In this document: piece by piece, positions 7,606 through 14,974 of the stretch | Layout of the letters: the number at the start of each line of letters is the position of its first letter | Position numbering within the stretch: position 1 is the first letter of the stretch | DNA from: JAWXTP01 sp044433415 | GTDB taxonomy: Bacteria > Bacteroidota > Bacteroidia > Bacteroidales > Rikenellaceae | NCBI GenBank assembly: GCA_044433415.1 | Contig: JAWXTP010000055.1 | Coordinates: 1 to 17,808 of the forward strand | Reading direction: 5' to 3' | DNA length: 17,808 nucleotides | Notes under the pieces: generated by a model | What the model saw: only the letters and a program-made list of their open reading frames with translations | Database searches by the model: none | Told to the model about the DNA's origin: nothing | Position numbers and translations under genes: made by a program

Positions 7606-7625
7606 AGGGGTTTCTAAAATGGAAT
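7606..7625 (+). repeat. Degenerate half-copy of the element end
   Basis: The bases AGGGGTTTCTAAAATGGAAT resemble the GGGAACTTCTAAAAATTGG end of the palindromic elements, with several differences. There is no matching right end nearby. Confidence 0.3.
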
Positions 7626-7650
7626 TTGCGGTAAAATGCAATTTCCGCTA

Positions 7651-7684
7651 AAGAGCGTATGGTTTTTTCTATACGCTCTTTTTT
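7651..7684 (+). terminator. Strong rho-independent terminator
   Basis: A perfect 10-bp stem AAGAGCGTAT (7651-7660) / ATACGCTCTT (7671-7680) with a 10-base loop is followed by a T-run (7679-7684) on the plus strand. On the minus strand, only a short T stretch follows the stem. It may therefore serve plus-strand transcription best, yet it is also the first hairpin after the minus-strand propeller gene. Confidence 0.75.
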
Positions 7685-7754
7685 ACGTTTCTTATCTGCC
7701 TCTTTCTGTAATGAGTGGCTTTGTTTTGAAAATATTCACAACACTGTATTAACC

Positions 7755-8912
7755 TTACTTCATTTTTCCTATGAAAAGTGTAATGTTACTTTCTTCGTTA
7801 AGGTTTTCATATAGAGCATCAAGTTTTTCCAATATCTTAGGATTCATATTTTTGCGATCTTTATCGGTAGCGTTTTCTATTATTTCTAATAATTTCTCAG
7901 CATCATAAGGAAAATAGAAATAACCGTCACTGCTTACTATTTTTTCTATTTCGACATTAAATAGATAATCGTTTTCTAAACGCATGTAGCTTCCAGACAG
8001 ATCATTTTTATTTACAATTACATGCTTGTCAAAATTTGCTTTCATGCTTAGTTCATCTGCGCTTTCGAATGATGTAATTGTTCCTATAAAGTTATTTGAG
8101 GTTTCTATATATTCTATCATTGACTCGGTTTCTGTAAACTCTTTAACTATGCCAGGATTGTTTAACTTCACAGTGAAAATTGGGTTTATACGATGGCTTT
8201 CGCTGTTGTATTTATATAGAGTGTCTTGCTTGTTAAATAGTTGACTAACTTGTACGTTAAAGGTGTTGTTTGTAACTAATGAAGATGGAAGTCCAATATT
8301 TCCATTTCCTATATTAACAGTAGTACGTTTTTTTATGTAATTGCCTTCAAAATCTTGTTGCCAAATTATTACATTCTGAGGAAATGAGAACACAGTTATT
8401 AAATTCTTTTCATTGTCTATCATAAAATTTAGATAATTCATAGTTCTCTTATCAGCTAAGGGGAGTTGTTTTTTGAATTTTCCTTGTAAATCATATTCAA
8501 TTATGCATGTTGCAGCCATACCATCAGCTAAATAGATAGAGCTATTTTCTTCGTTGATATGTATGTTCCCAGCAGAGTTTTTGTACTCTCCGTGACCTTT
8601 GCCTCGAGCACCTACATTCGTGATAAAATCACCAGTTTTCTTGTTAAATAATTTAACTTGCTCACCTGTTGCGATTATGTAATTTTCAGAAAAAAACATT
8701 GGGGTATAAGGAGATACATAAGCCTCAATTTTAGAATCTAACTGTACAACCTCTATGTTTTCAACTAAATCTGACAAATTTAAAGTTACTGTATCTTTTA
8801 AATCATTTACATTTACTGTTACCACACCATCTACTACTGTAGCCACTTGTGTAGTTGTCTCTTGGCACGATATTAACGCTAGGAATAAAATAATAATAGG
8901 TAGTTTTTTCAT
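7755..8912 (-). CDS. 6-bladed beta-propeller lipoprotein
   Basis: The 385-residue protein has a lipoprotein signal peptide with lipobox LISC (Cys 16). The body resembles the Bacteroidota 6-bladed beta-propeller (BF3164/DUF5128-like) proteins: an N-terminal DTVTLNLSDLVENIEVVQL segment, then FNKKTGDFITNVGARGKGHGEY (about 89-110), where the repeated blade motif with GRGxGEY is typical, then further blades. These proteins are exported and lipid-anchored; their ligands are generally unknown. The gene stands alone on the minus strand. Its leader holds ten hexanucleotide repeats immediately downstream of the -7 promoter element, which could affect expression. It has no obvious functional link to the flanking dipeptidase. 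Confidence 0.75.
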   Translation of the reverse strand: MKKLPIIILFLALISCQETTTQVATVVDGVVTVNVNDLKDTVTLNLSDLVENIEVVQLDSKIEAYVSPYTPMFFSENYIIATGEQVKLFNKKTGDFITNVGARGKGHGEYKNSAGNIHINEENSSIYLADGMAATCIIEYDLQGKFKKQLPLADKRTMNYLNFMIDNEKNLITVFSFPQNVIIWQQDFEGNYIKKRTTVNIGNGNIGLPSSLVTNNTFNVQVSQLFNKQDTLYKYNSESHRINPIFTVKLNNPGIVKEFTETESMIEYIETSNNFIGTITSFESADELSMKANFDKHVIVNKNDLSGSYMRLENDYLFNVEIEKIVSSDGYFYFPYDAEKLLEIIENATDKDRKNMNPKILEKLDALYENLNEESNITLFIGKMK

Positions 8913-8921
8913 TTGTTAGTT

Positions 8922-8983
8922 TTACGATTACGATTACGATTACGATTACGATTACGATTACGATTACGATTACGATTACGATT
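8922..8983 (-). repeat. Hexanucleotide tandem array (10 copies plus 2 bases) in the 5' leader
   Basis: The plus strand reads TTACGA ten times without interruption, then TT (62 bp). In the propeller mRNA this is an AAUCGU-type repeat. It lies between the -7 element (8985-8992) and the ATG (8912), so most of the ~65-70-nt leader is repeat. Copy-number change would alter the leader length but no reading frame. Confidence 0.9.
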
Positions 8984-8984
8984 G

Positions 8985-8992
8985 CAAATATA
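8985..8992 (-). promoter_or_regulatory. -7 element of the propeller gene promoter
   Basis: The complement of 8985-8992 is TATATTTG, matching TAnnTTTG. It directly precedes the hexamer array. No clear -33 TTTG is present at the usual distance, so strength or activator dependence is unknown. Confidence 0.45.
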
Positions 8993-9040
8993 ATGATATT
9001 TTATTGACTTAGACTATGCGTCACGTAAATTTAACTAAAA

Positions 9041-9140
9041 GGGACTTCTAGAAATTGGATTTTAACGCTTTTAGATTTTAAAGTTCAAAGAAGGGGATTT
9101 CAAATTTGAAAGTTTTAAACTCCAGTTTTTAGAAGTTTCC
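9041..9140. mobile_element. Short palindromic element, copy D (100 bp)
   Basis: The left end GGGACTTCTAGAAATTGG then ATTTTAACGCTTTTAG matches copies B and C. The right end is the complement of GGAAACTTCTAAAAACTGG. The middle differs from the long copies and contains the perfect palindrome TTCAAATTTGAA. It looks like an internally deleted or rearranged member of the same family. It sits between two divergent genes. Confidence 0.65.
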
Positions 9141-9218
9141 TTTATAATTCGAGCTTGTGAATAAATGTTTAGGCATAGATGTTGAAAAGAGTTAAAGTCA
9201 TGATTGCAAATATGATGA

Positions 9219-9250
9219 TTTGGATATTGAGATAATAATTGTTATATTTG
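9219..9250 (+). promoter_or_regulatory. Promoter of the 55-aa lipoprotein gene
   Basis: TTTG (9219-9222), 20 bases and TATATTTG (9243-9250) match the Bacteroidota promoter consensus. The predicted leader is about 75 nt. Confidence 0.6.
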
Positions 9251-9331
9251 TGATAACTGACAGCAAATTTTTTGTAACCTTTTGTCAGTGTAAGATAGAA
9301 TTTCTTCACTAACCATTTAAAATATATTGAT

Positions 9332-9499
9332 ATGAGAATAAAGCGTATATTAACTATGCTATTTGTATTAGCAGTTGTTGCATCTACAACATCTTGTATG
9401 GCAACTTTACAAACAGGAAAATCATCTGGTTCTAAAAAAGAACAAAAAAATAGTAAGCCTTCAAAGAAAAGTAATAAAAAGACTATAAATTATCGTTAA
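9332..9499 (+). CDS. Small secreted lipoprotein, 55 aa
   Basis: The ATG at 9332 opens a 55-codon frame ending in TAA at 9497-9499. The first 22 residues form a lipoprotein signal peptide: basic MRIKR, a hydrophobic core, then TTSC as the lipobox (Cys 22). The mature part of about 34 residues is almost entirely Lys, Ser, Asn, Gln and Thr (strongly basic) with no folded-domain signature. It has a consensus promoter and a strong terminator downstream, and no protein-coding overlap on the other strand, all of which support a real gene. I do not recognise the family. It could be an outer-membrane-attached basic tether or a peptidoglycan or nucleic-acid-binding peptide, but no function can be assigned. 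Confidence 0.7.
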   Translation: MRIKRILTMLFVLAVVASTTSCMATLQTGKSSGSKKEQKNSKPSKKSNKKTINYR

Positions 9500-9655
9500 T
9501 GTTTTTTTATTATAGCAAGTTTTTATTGAATCTATTACCAAAAATAGTCATTTCTTGACTTTTGAAATTTGTGATTTTTATAAAAGTAACTACTTGAAAA
9601 ATAAAGCCCTACTGTTTTGTGGGGCGTATTTAGGTGATGTATAAGTACTCACAAC

Positions 9656-9702
9656 AAACAATCAGCCCCTGCTATATGTTATGTAACAGGGGCTGATTGT
9701 TT
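9656..9702. terminator. Bidirectional rho-independent terminator
   Basis: A perfect 16-bp stem AAACAATCAGCCCCTG (9656-9671) / CAGGGGCTGATTGTTT (9687-9702) surrounds a 15-base loop. The A-rich left side and T-rich right side let it serve both the plus-strand small lipoprotein gene and the minus-strand Sel1 gene. Confidence 0.85.
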
Positions 9703-9816
9703 TGTTTCTAACCTTTTGGGTCACCTTCAATTAATTAATAGCCGATTAGGCTGTGTGACTCACATAATTAATCAAAGTTGTATGTATGTGCTTTTAACCT
9801 GCATAAATATAAAAGT

Positions 9817-9843
9817 ATTAAAATCTAGTTTCTAGAAGTTTCC
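9817..9843 (-). repeat. Half-copy of the element end at the Sel1 gene stop
   Basis: On the minus strand, GGAAACTTCTAGAAACTAG then ATTTTAAT matches the terminal repeat of the palindromic elements. It begins one base after the stop codon (9845-9847). No opposite end is found within the gap. Confidence 0.5.
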
Positions 9844-9844
9844 T

Positions 9845-12226
9845 TTATTTAAAATCTACAAGTTTAGGGATTAATTTCAAGTTGTCAGGAATTAAATCAC
9901 CCTGTTTAGACCATATCTTTGCAGTCTTTTTGTCATCATTTATATCTCTCTCGTATGTATATAATCGATCAAACACAAAAGGACAGCCTTGATTAGCTGC
10001 ATCTGCCATATTTTTAGCACCTAGTTGTTGAATCTCATTTACGGACATATTAGTAGCATTAGCAATTGCTTGAGCTTCGTCAAACTCAAAACAGCCTAAA
10101 AGACCTTTGTACATAGCGTTTTTAGTTGTGCTGCCAGAATCATCTTCTGCGGCTTTTTTACTCCATTTGTAAGCCTCAGTTACATCTATGCCAAGGTTGA
10201 ATTTATAGTAATAGGCTAATGCTATCATTGCATCTTGACTTCCTTTTTCTGCTAACGATCTAAATACCTCAATTGACTCTTGAGCTCTAGATTCAGCAAT
10301 AGGGCTATTGCTATTTGTTGCGCACATTAAGGCGTAAGCATAATTGTATCCACCTATAAGATAATTACGTTCATTGCTTGCTTTAAGCCAACTTAAAGAA
10401 TTACGAATAATTTCTTCATTTGATACAACAATTACAGTGTCTGTTACTGTTTTTGAAACCTTATTAAACTCTTTAATTATACCTTGATTAAAAAGGATAA
10501 GACCTAATTTATTTTGGGCTTCAGGATTTTCAGCTTCAGCAGAAAGAGTGTAGTAATTAGTGGCTTTTACTAAGTCGTTTATTAAATTTTGGTAATAATT
10601 ACCTAAATTATAAGCTGAATGGTAATGTTCTGTCTCTAATGCTTTTTCAAATAGAGATATTGCCATAGAAGTGTTAGTTGTAATTGGTTGACCAAAGTAG
10701 TGGCACATTCCAAGACCATTTGTAGCTATATCGTTATTTCCATTGTCAGATTTTGTAAATAACTCATATGCTTTATTGTAATCTTGAGTGACTCCATGCC
10801 CGTAAAAATAACAAAGTCCTAGAGCGCTAATAGCTTCACTTTTTCCTCCTTCACTACCTTTAGATAGGTTTTTAAATGCTTCGTTATAATTTGTTGGAAC
10901 ACCAAATCCATAATAGTAACATATACCTAAACCAGTGTAAGCATCTGTTATGTTATATTCACTTGCTTTTGAGAAAAATTCAAATGCTTTTTCATAATTT
11001 AATTTAGTACCATCACCTGCATAATACATATTTGCTAAATCTAACATGTAATTAGAATCGCCATTTTCTGCAAAACGTTTTGTATATGTGTACACCTCTT
11101 CGCGAGATAGGGTTTGCTGATATTTTGTTAGTAAACTTTTAGCCTCTATATTGTTTAGATTTGCCGCAGTTTGTAATAATTCCATACCCTTTACTACATT
11201 GTATTGACTAAGGTCTGAATTAAAACATCTTTCAGCTAAGTATACCATAGCATCTGTATTAGATAAAGCAATAGCTTTATTAAGATAGTCAATTGCAATA
11301 GCCTCATTTGTTGATGATGCTTTACGGCCTAGAAGTAATTTACTATATGTGTATTGTGCGTCAGATCTGTTTTCGTCAGCGAAGAACCTAAACCACTCTA
11401 ATAAATTGTCGACATCGTTATCGTAACCATAACCATTAAGTAGCATATCAGCCATTTTATAACGGGCTTCATCTATACCTTTGCTAGCAGATTCTTGAAA
11501 CCAGTAATATGCTTTACCTAGGTCTTGTTTTACACCATTTCCATGTAGAAAACAGTTAGCAATAGCAAATTGAGCAGTGTCATAATTCTGTTGTGCGGCA
11601 ATCAAGAACCATCTTGCAGATTTTACAAGATCTTTATCAAAACCGTTACCTCCAGAGGCATATTTTACCCCAAGAGTAGATTGAGATAGTCCGTGTCCCT
11701 GTTCAGCGGCTTTAGTATACCAGTTTAGCGCTTCTATTTGGTCTTCCATAAAACCATCTAACCCAAAGTCAAAATTTTGAGCCATTTTAAATTGCCAGTT
11801 AACGGTATTAACATTATTAGACGACTCCTCTTCTTCATTAACTTTACTAGGGTCATACACTAAACAACGATATGTTTCTTTAGGTAGTAAAACAAATGGT
11901 ACAGAAATAGGAGGGTAACCATCAGCAGAGATAGTTAGTGTACGCTTGAAGTCATCGACTAAATAGAAGTATATTGTATCAGTGTTAAGCCCATTAACAA
12001 AGCCGAAACCAACAGTTTCATTAGTTACGTCACCCATATTACTAGAGTAATTTAACGGTAATGAAGAACTTACAATGATACGTGAGCTAGGTACACCATC
12101 TTTCGTTTTAATCGACACAGAACGTTCATCTTTCTCACTTTTAGCTTCTAACCATTGTGCACTTGCATTATTTGTGTAAAAACAAATTAAAAGTAGCACT
12201 AGTAAACATTTTTTTTCTTTAAACAT
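9845..12226 (-). CDS. Secreted Sel1-like (TPR-type) repeat protein
   Basis: The 793-residue protein has a Sec signal peptide (cleavage after ASA, near 23) and so is exported. Residues ~24-140 form a beta-rich PEGA-like segment (SADGYPPISVPFVLLPKETYRC). From ~150 to ~700 there are about a dozen Sel1-like helical repeats of ~36 residues with the typical A..LG..Y..G.GV..D..KA..WF..AA spacing, for example FLHGNGVKQDLGKAYYWF and YYYGFGVPTNYNEAF. Sel1 repeats usually build protein-protein interaction scaffolds. No catalytic motif is visible. It is last in the run of same-strand exported proteins, separated from the barrel gene by 251 bp containing two small palindromic repeats. Its promoter is unclear (a poor CGTATTTG lies near 12291-12298 on the minus strand). 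Confidence 0.85.
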   Translation of the reverse strand: MFKEKKCLLVLLLICFYTNNASAQWLEAKSEKDERSVSIKTKDGVPSSRIIVSSSLPLNYSSNMGDVTNETVGFGFVNGLNTDTIYFYLVDDFKRTLTISADGYPPISVPFVLLPKETYRCLVYDPSKVNEEEESSNNVNTVNWQFKMAQNFDFGLDGFMEDQIEALNWYTKAAEQGHGLSQSTLGVKYASGGNGFDKDLVKSARWFLIAAQQNYDTAQFAIANCFLHGNGVKQDLGKAYYWFQESASKGIDEARYKMADMLLNGYGYDNDVDNLLEWFRFFADENRSDAQYTYSKLLLGRKASSTNEAIAIDYLNKAIALSNTDAMVYLAERCFNSDLSQYNVVKGMELLQTAANLNNIEAKSLLTKYQQTLSREEVYTYTKRFAENGDSNYMLDLANMYYAGDGTKLNYEKAFEFFSKASEYNITDAYTGLGICYYYGFGVPTNYNEAFKNLSKGSEGGKSEAISALGLCYFYGHGVTQDYNKAYELFTKSDNGNNDIATNGLGMCHYFGQPITTNTSMAISLFEKALETEHYHSAYNLGNYYQNLINDLVKATNYYTLSAEAENPEAQNKLGLILFNQGIIKEFNKVSKTVTDTVIVVSNEEIIRNSLSWLKASNERNYLIGGYNYAYALMCATNSNSPIAESRAQESIEVFRSLAEKGSQDAMIALAYYYKFNLGIDVTEAYKWSKKAAEDDSGSTTKNAMYKGLLGCFEFDEAQAIANATNMSVNEIQQLGAKNMADAANQGCPFVFDRLYTYERDINDDKKTAKIWSKQGDLIPDNLKLIPKLVDFK

Positions 12227-12330
12227 AATATTTTTGTATAGTATTTGTACTTTAATAAATTAATATTGACAGTCGTTGATAAGCTAGACACAAATACGAC
12301 GTTTATAATTTATGTGTTGTTGTATATTTT

Positions 12331-12386
12331 AAGGGAGCTTCTAAAAAGTTCAAAATGGAATAAAACCAGTTTGTGAAACTCCTCTT
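12331..12386. mobile_element. Miniature palindromic element, copy F (about 56 bp)
   Basis: The left end AAGGGAGCTTCTAAAAAGTT and the right end (complement AAGAGGAGTTTCACAAACTGG) resemble the two ends of the long elements. The interior retains only the GGAATAAAACC part of the right arm. TTAA is present at both borders. It lies upstream of the Sel1 gene. Confidence 0.5.
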
Positions 12387-12420
12387 AAATAAGTTGTTAA
12401 TGGATATAATGTTTGATACA

Positions 12421-12463
12421 GGAAAATTCTAGAAATCGAATAAACCAGTTTCTAGAAGTTCCC
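12421..12463. mobile_element. Miniature palindromic element, copy G (about 43 bp)
   Basis: TTCTAGAAA and TTTCTAGAA form a perfect 9-bp inverted repeat around TCGAATAAACCAG, flanked by GGAAAA on the left and GTTCCC on the right. It has the element ends almost fused together. It lies 15 bp after the stop of the barrel protein gene and may act as its 3' hairpin. Confidence 0.55.
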
Positions 12464-12477
12464 TTTAGTAAAGATTA

Positions 12478-13365
12478 TTAAAATTTATACCCAATGCTAA
12501 TTAACACACCGCTAGCAAAATCATCTTTGTTAAATTGTTGATATTTATACTCTAACGATAGATTCAATTTTGTATTGTTATTGAATTTTGAAAGATTCCA
12601 CATAAAACCTGTGTTAAATGCAAGTCCATCATATTCATTATTAGACACATCTAAACCATATCCTAGGTCAGTAATTAATCTTGTAGGTAAACCTTTACTT
12701 CCTGTGTTTTCCCATAACGATACATCAAAACCTAGCATTATGTTTGCCATATATAGTGAATTAGCTTCTGTATCTTCTGTGAAACTATAAGAATCAGCTG
12801 ATAAACTTAATCCAACCCTGAAATTATCTGACGCTTTGACAGTTCCTCTTAATTTTAAATTAACTATACTTATAAGCTCTTCGTAAATTAAGACACCACC
12901 ACCAATAGATGCTGTAATTTCATACTGTTCAGAGCTGTCATAAGATGTACTTTCAATCTCAGTATCTTCGATTTCTACTTCTTTGTATTTAGTTCTTGAT
13001 GTTGCTAAGTCAGGTTTTTTATTAGAAGGCATATCCTTTTTACTTTTTACCATAACAGTAATACCTTCAATATTTAAAATAGCAACGTCTTGTTCTAATG
13101 ATTTTGTTATTGCACTGCTATTGTCAGAATTTATTTTAACCAAACTAGTCTCTTTATCAACAATTACAGTTGTGTTAATATCATCCTTTGAAAGTATATG
13201 AATATTTCCGTCAGAACTTAATATTTTAAGAGTGTCGTTAACTTCTTTGTAATTAGTTCCAATAATAAGATTAGAAGAACTGTTTTGATTTTGTGCTTTA
13301 GCTGTATAAGTGCAACATAATAAAATTAAATATATCAGTGCATATCGTAGCATTTTTGTTTTCAT
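12478..13365 (-). CDS. Outer-membrane beta-barrel protein with N-terminal small module
   Basis: The 295-residue protein has a Sec signal peptide (cleavage after AKA, near 24). Residues ~32-110 match the whole mature 112-aa neighbour at 13430-13768: both have xxIIG, KI...DGNI.LL/ILS, a V-I-V stretch and I-K/E-G-I/V-V.V in the same order. A charged linker (~110-145) leads to alternating hydrophobic strands (~145-295) ending GVLISIGYKF with a C-terminal Phe, typical of an outer-membrane barrel. The barrel length suggests about eight strands. The N-terminal module should therefore face the periplasm. No named family is recognised. The neighbouring paralog suggests duplication and fusion of the module. 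Confidence 0.7.
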   Translation of the reverse strand: MKTKMLRYALIYLILLCCTYTAKAQNQNSSSNLIIGTNYKEVNDTLKILSSDGNIHILSKDDINTTVIVDKETSLVKINSDNSSAITKSLEQDVAILNIEGITVMVKSKKDMPSNKKPDLATSRTKYKEVEIEDTEIESTSYDSSEQYEITASIGGGVLIYEELISIVNLKLRGTVKASDNFRVGLSLSADSYSFTEDTEANSLYMANIMLGFDVSLWENTGSKGLPTRLITDLGYGLDVSNNEYDGLAFNTGFMWNLSKFNNNTKLNLSLEYKYQQFNKDDFASGVLISIGYKF

Positions 13366-13395
13366 ATTTTTATATTTTTAAAAGCATGGTGTGAA

Positions 13396-13435
13396 AAATA
13401 AGCCTGAAAGACAAAATGTTGTTTTGTGCTTATTT
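13396..13435 (-). terminator. Hairpin overlapping the stop of the 112-aa gene
   Basis: AAATAAGC (13396-13403) pairs with GCTTATTT (13428-13435), and the inner ACAAAA/TTTTGT (13411-13416 / 13422-13427) extends the stem. On the minus strand it is followed by TTTTCAC. The arm includes the stop codon of the 112-aa gene (13430-13432). It could be a terminator or attenuator between this gene and the barrel gene 64 bp downstream. Confidence 0.5.
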
Positions 13436-13768
13436 AGTTTTAGTTTCTTTTATATCTACAAATACGACACCCTTTATGTTAATTACTACAGTAGTGCCCT
13501 CTTTTATATCTTTAAAGCCTTTAGCAGTTTGAACATTTGTGTCAGTATCATCTTTTTGTATGACTATAGAACTTTCAATGCTATTTTTGTCTAATAAGTA
13601 GATATTGCCATCTTGACCTTCTATTTTTATCTTTTCTCCTTTAGTCGAAAAACATTTGCCTATTATCACTTTCGGATTTTGGTTATCTTGTTCCTTAGCG
13701 TAGCCTGTTAGTGTTAATATAAAAGCACAAGAAGCAATGAGTGATGTTTTTAATATTTTAGTTTTCAT
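13430..13768 (-). CDS. Small secreted protein sharing the barrel protein's module
   Basis: The 112-residue protein has a signal peptide (cleavage near TGYA, residue 24). The mature ~88 residues form a beta-rich domain (PKVIIGKCF, IKIEGQDGNIYLLDKNSI, TTVVINIKGVVFVDI) that aligns over its whole length with residues 32-110 of the downstream barrel protein. It is likely a free periplasmic version of that domain. I do not recognise a named family. The gene lies between the NTF2-like and barrel genes on the same strand, with gaps of 73 and 64 bp, so co-expression is plausible. The signal peptide could not be mistaken for a lipobox (no Cys at the cleavage site). Confidence 0.75.
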   Translation of the reverse strand: MKTKILKTSLIASCAFILTLTGYAKEQDNQNPKVIIGKCFSTKGEKIKIEGQDGNIYLLDKNSIESSIVIQKDDTDTNVQTAKGFKDIKEGTTVVINIKGVVFVDIKETKTK

Positions 13769-13841
13769 AAATTTTAAATTTTTAGCATGTTAGTCAAAGT
13801 TTATTGTGTTGATTGACTGATAATAAAATTATTAAAATATT

Positions 13842-14795
13842 TTAGAATGTAAAGTCTCCAAGACTAAATATTTCAGTGTCTGGAAGTATTTCCCCATTAA
13901 GCATATATGGTTGCCATGTGCGAACATCTACGTACATTTTGCTGTCATTTTCAAAGTGTATTACTAAAAATAACCAACCATCATCACTGTAATTTGAGGT
14001 TCTCCATGCTTGTTTTAGTGTTACACCATATATGTCATTATTTGCAGGATGTTGAGCAACTTTAATGTTGTCAAACATAATATTTATGTATTTGTTATTT
14101 GCAAACACACTTTGAAGTTTTGATATATATTGAGTTTTACTTTGTTTATTATATCTCACTTTCTCTACAGGTAAGCCCCCAAATTCGGTGTCAACGGTTT
14201 GATAAACAGAGCCTGTTATAATTAGTGCCTGGTCACTATACATATCTTTAATTAAAGGAAGGTCTTTACGATTGTAAGCAGTCCTAAAGTTTTCTATAAA
14301 ATTCAGAATCATTTGGCGACGGCGCATATCAGTAACTGAATTTGTAGATTTCATAACCGCTTGGTAACGATGATTTTCAATAGCAAAATATATATTACTT
14401 ATAGCTCCTGTGCTACTAAAGTTAATTACAAGATCTTGATTTTCATTACCTTCTTTTACAATGATAGGGATATTACGCACTTGGAACCCAGAGCTTGTAT
14501 TAAGGCATCTTAAATATAATTCCGTTTCAATACAACGAAATGTTGAATTGTCCCATATTTGTAAAACATCTTGACGTGCCTGGTTTGTCATGTTTATGTT
14601 AGAAAGACTAGGACGATTATTCGAAAAATAAGATTTGTTAATTTCGGAGATTAAGGCTGTTGCTGATTTACTCATTTTGTTTCGTAATGTTTCATTGCTC
14701 ATATCAGTTATAGATATATCTACAATTTCTTGTGATAATATTGTAGATGGTAGCATTAAAACTATAGCAGCTATTAATAATAGTATTTTTTTCAT
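13842..14795 (-). CDS. Secreted protein with C-terminal NTF2-like domain
   Basis: The 317-residue protein has a Sec signal peptide (cleavage after TILS, near 21). Residues ~22-160 form an alpha/beta region (SATALISEINKSYF, then TELYLRCLNTSSGFQV) I cannot name. From ~165 a segment with FIENFRTAYNRKDLPLIKDMYSD resembles the helical start of NTF2/SnoaL-like cone folds, followed by beta strands ending in the DVRTWQP area. NTF2-like domains bind small ligands or proteins; no catalytic residues stand out. It follows the LPP20-like gene by 179 bp and precedes the 112-aa gene by 73 bp. Confidence 0.65.
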   Translation of the reverse strand: MKKILLLIAAIVLMLPSTILSQEIVDISITDMSNETLRNKMSKSATALISEINKSYFSNNRPSLSNINMTNQARQDVLQIWDNSTFRCIETELYLRCLNTSSGFQVRNIPIIVKEGNENQDLVINFSSTGAISNIYFAIENHRYQAVMKSTNSVTDMRRRQMILNFIENFRTAYNRKDLPLIKDMYSDQALIITGSVYQTVDTEFGGLPVEKVRYNKQSKTQYISKLQSVFANNKYINIMFDNIKVAQHPANNDIYGVTLKQAWRTSNYSDDGWLFLVIHFENDSKMYVDVRTWQPYMLNGEILPDTEIFSLGDFTF

Positions 14796-14831
14796 AATTT
14801 TTTAATTTTCTTTCAGCGGTATTATGTAAAC

Positions 14832-14887
14832 GCCATGAAAAATATAATAATTCATTATGGGTGAAAAAGTTATGATATTTTTATGGC
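14832..14887. repeat. Inverted repeat in the LPP20/NTF2 gap
   Basis: GCCATGAAAAATAT (14832-14845) and ATATTTTTATGGC (14875-14887) are complementary except for one bulged base, with a 29-base loop. T-runs follow on the plus strand. No plus-strand gene needs a terminator here; on the minus strand it would be an mRNA hairpin between two cistrons. Confidence 0.45.
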
Positions 14888-14974
14888 TTTTTTCATATTG
14901 TTATTTAATTATAGGAGGGTAATAAATCAATTTTTCTGAAATATTCCTCAACTCCTTTATTGTCATTATGTTGA

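Larger units (their letters stand above)
7552..7684 (+). ncRNA. Candidate small RNA with two hairpins
   Basis: A plus-strand -7-like TACTTTTG (7538-7545) is followed about 130 bp later by a canonical terminator with no plus-strand gene between. The predicted transcript has a first hairpin GGAATTTGC (7621-7629) / GCAATTTCC (7638-7646), with one mismatch in the stem, and then the terminator hairpin and U-run. No -33 element is evident, and the start is estimated from the -7 motif. It may instead be only the terminator of the propeller gene. Confidence 0.3.
7337..7754. other. Intergenic region between propeller and dipeptidase genes
   Basis: This 418-bp, very AT-rich gap contains the dipeptidase promoter (7398-7405), a plus-strand promoter-like TACTTTTG (7538-7545), a half-copy of the palindromic element end (7606-7625) and a strong terminator (7651-7684). 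There is no convincing protein gene; only a 10-codon ATG frame at 7619-7651 is present before the terminator. Confidence 0.6.
8913..9331. other. Divergent intergenic region between propeller and small lipoprotein genes
   Basis: This 419-bp gap holds the hexamer array (8922-8983), the propeller gene -7 element (8985-8992), a short palindromic element (9041-9140) and the plus-strand promoter of the small lipoprotein (9219-9250). Another ATTGCAAATATGATG segment near 9203-9217 resembles the propeller promoter region, possibly a decayed copy. I see no other gene. Confidence 0.6.
9500..9844. other. Intergenic region between small lipoprotein and Sel1 genes
   Basis: This 345-bp gap contains a weak GCCC/GGGC stem-loop near 9607-9626, the strong bidirectional terminator (9656-9702), a cluster of short inverted repeats around 9730-9772 (AGCC/GGCT and TGTG-ACT-CACA between TTAATTA and TAATTAA), and a half-copy of the element end (9817-9843). 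No gene is seen. Confidence 0.6.

Noticed and set aside
8922..8983. Hexamer array as a CRISPR-like repeat
   Set aside because: The units are only 6 bp and contiguous, with no spacers and no cas genes. It is a simple tandem repeat.
9730..9772. Cluster of short inverted repeats as a tRNA, riboswitch or attachment site
   Set aside because: The stems are 4-7 bp and AT-rich, with no cloverleaf, conserved loop or neighbouring integrase.
12291..12298. Promoter of the Sel1 gene
   Set aside because: CGTATTTG lacks the conserved TA of the -7 element and has no -33 partner, so I did not list it as a promoter.
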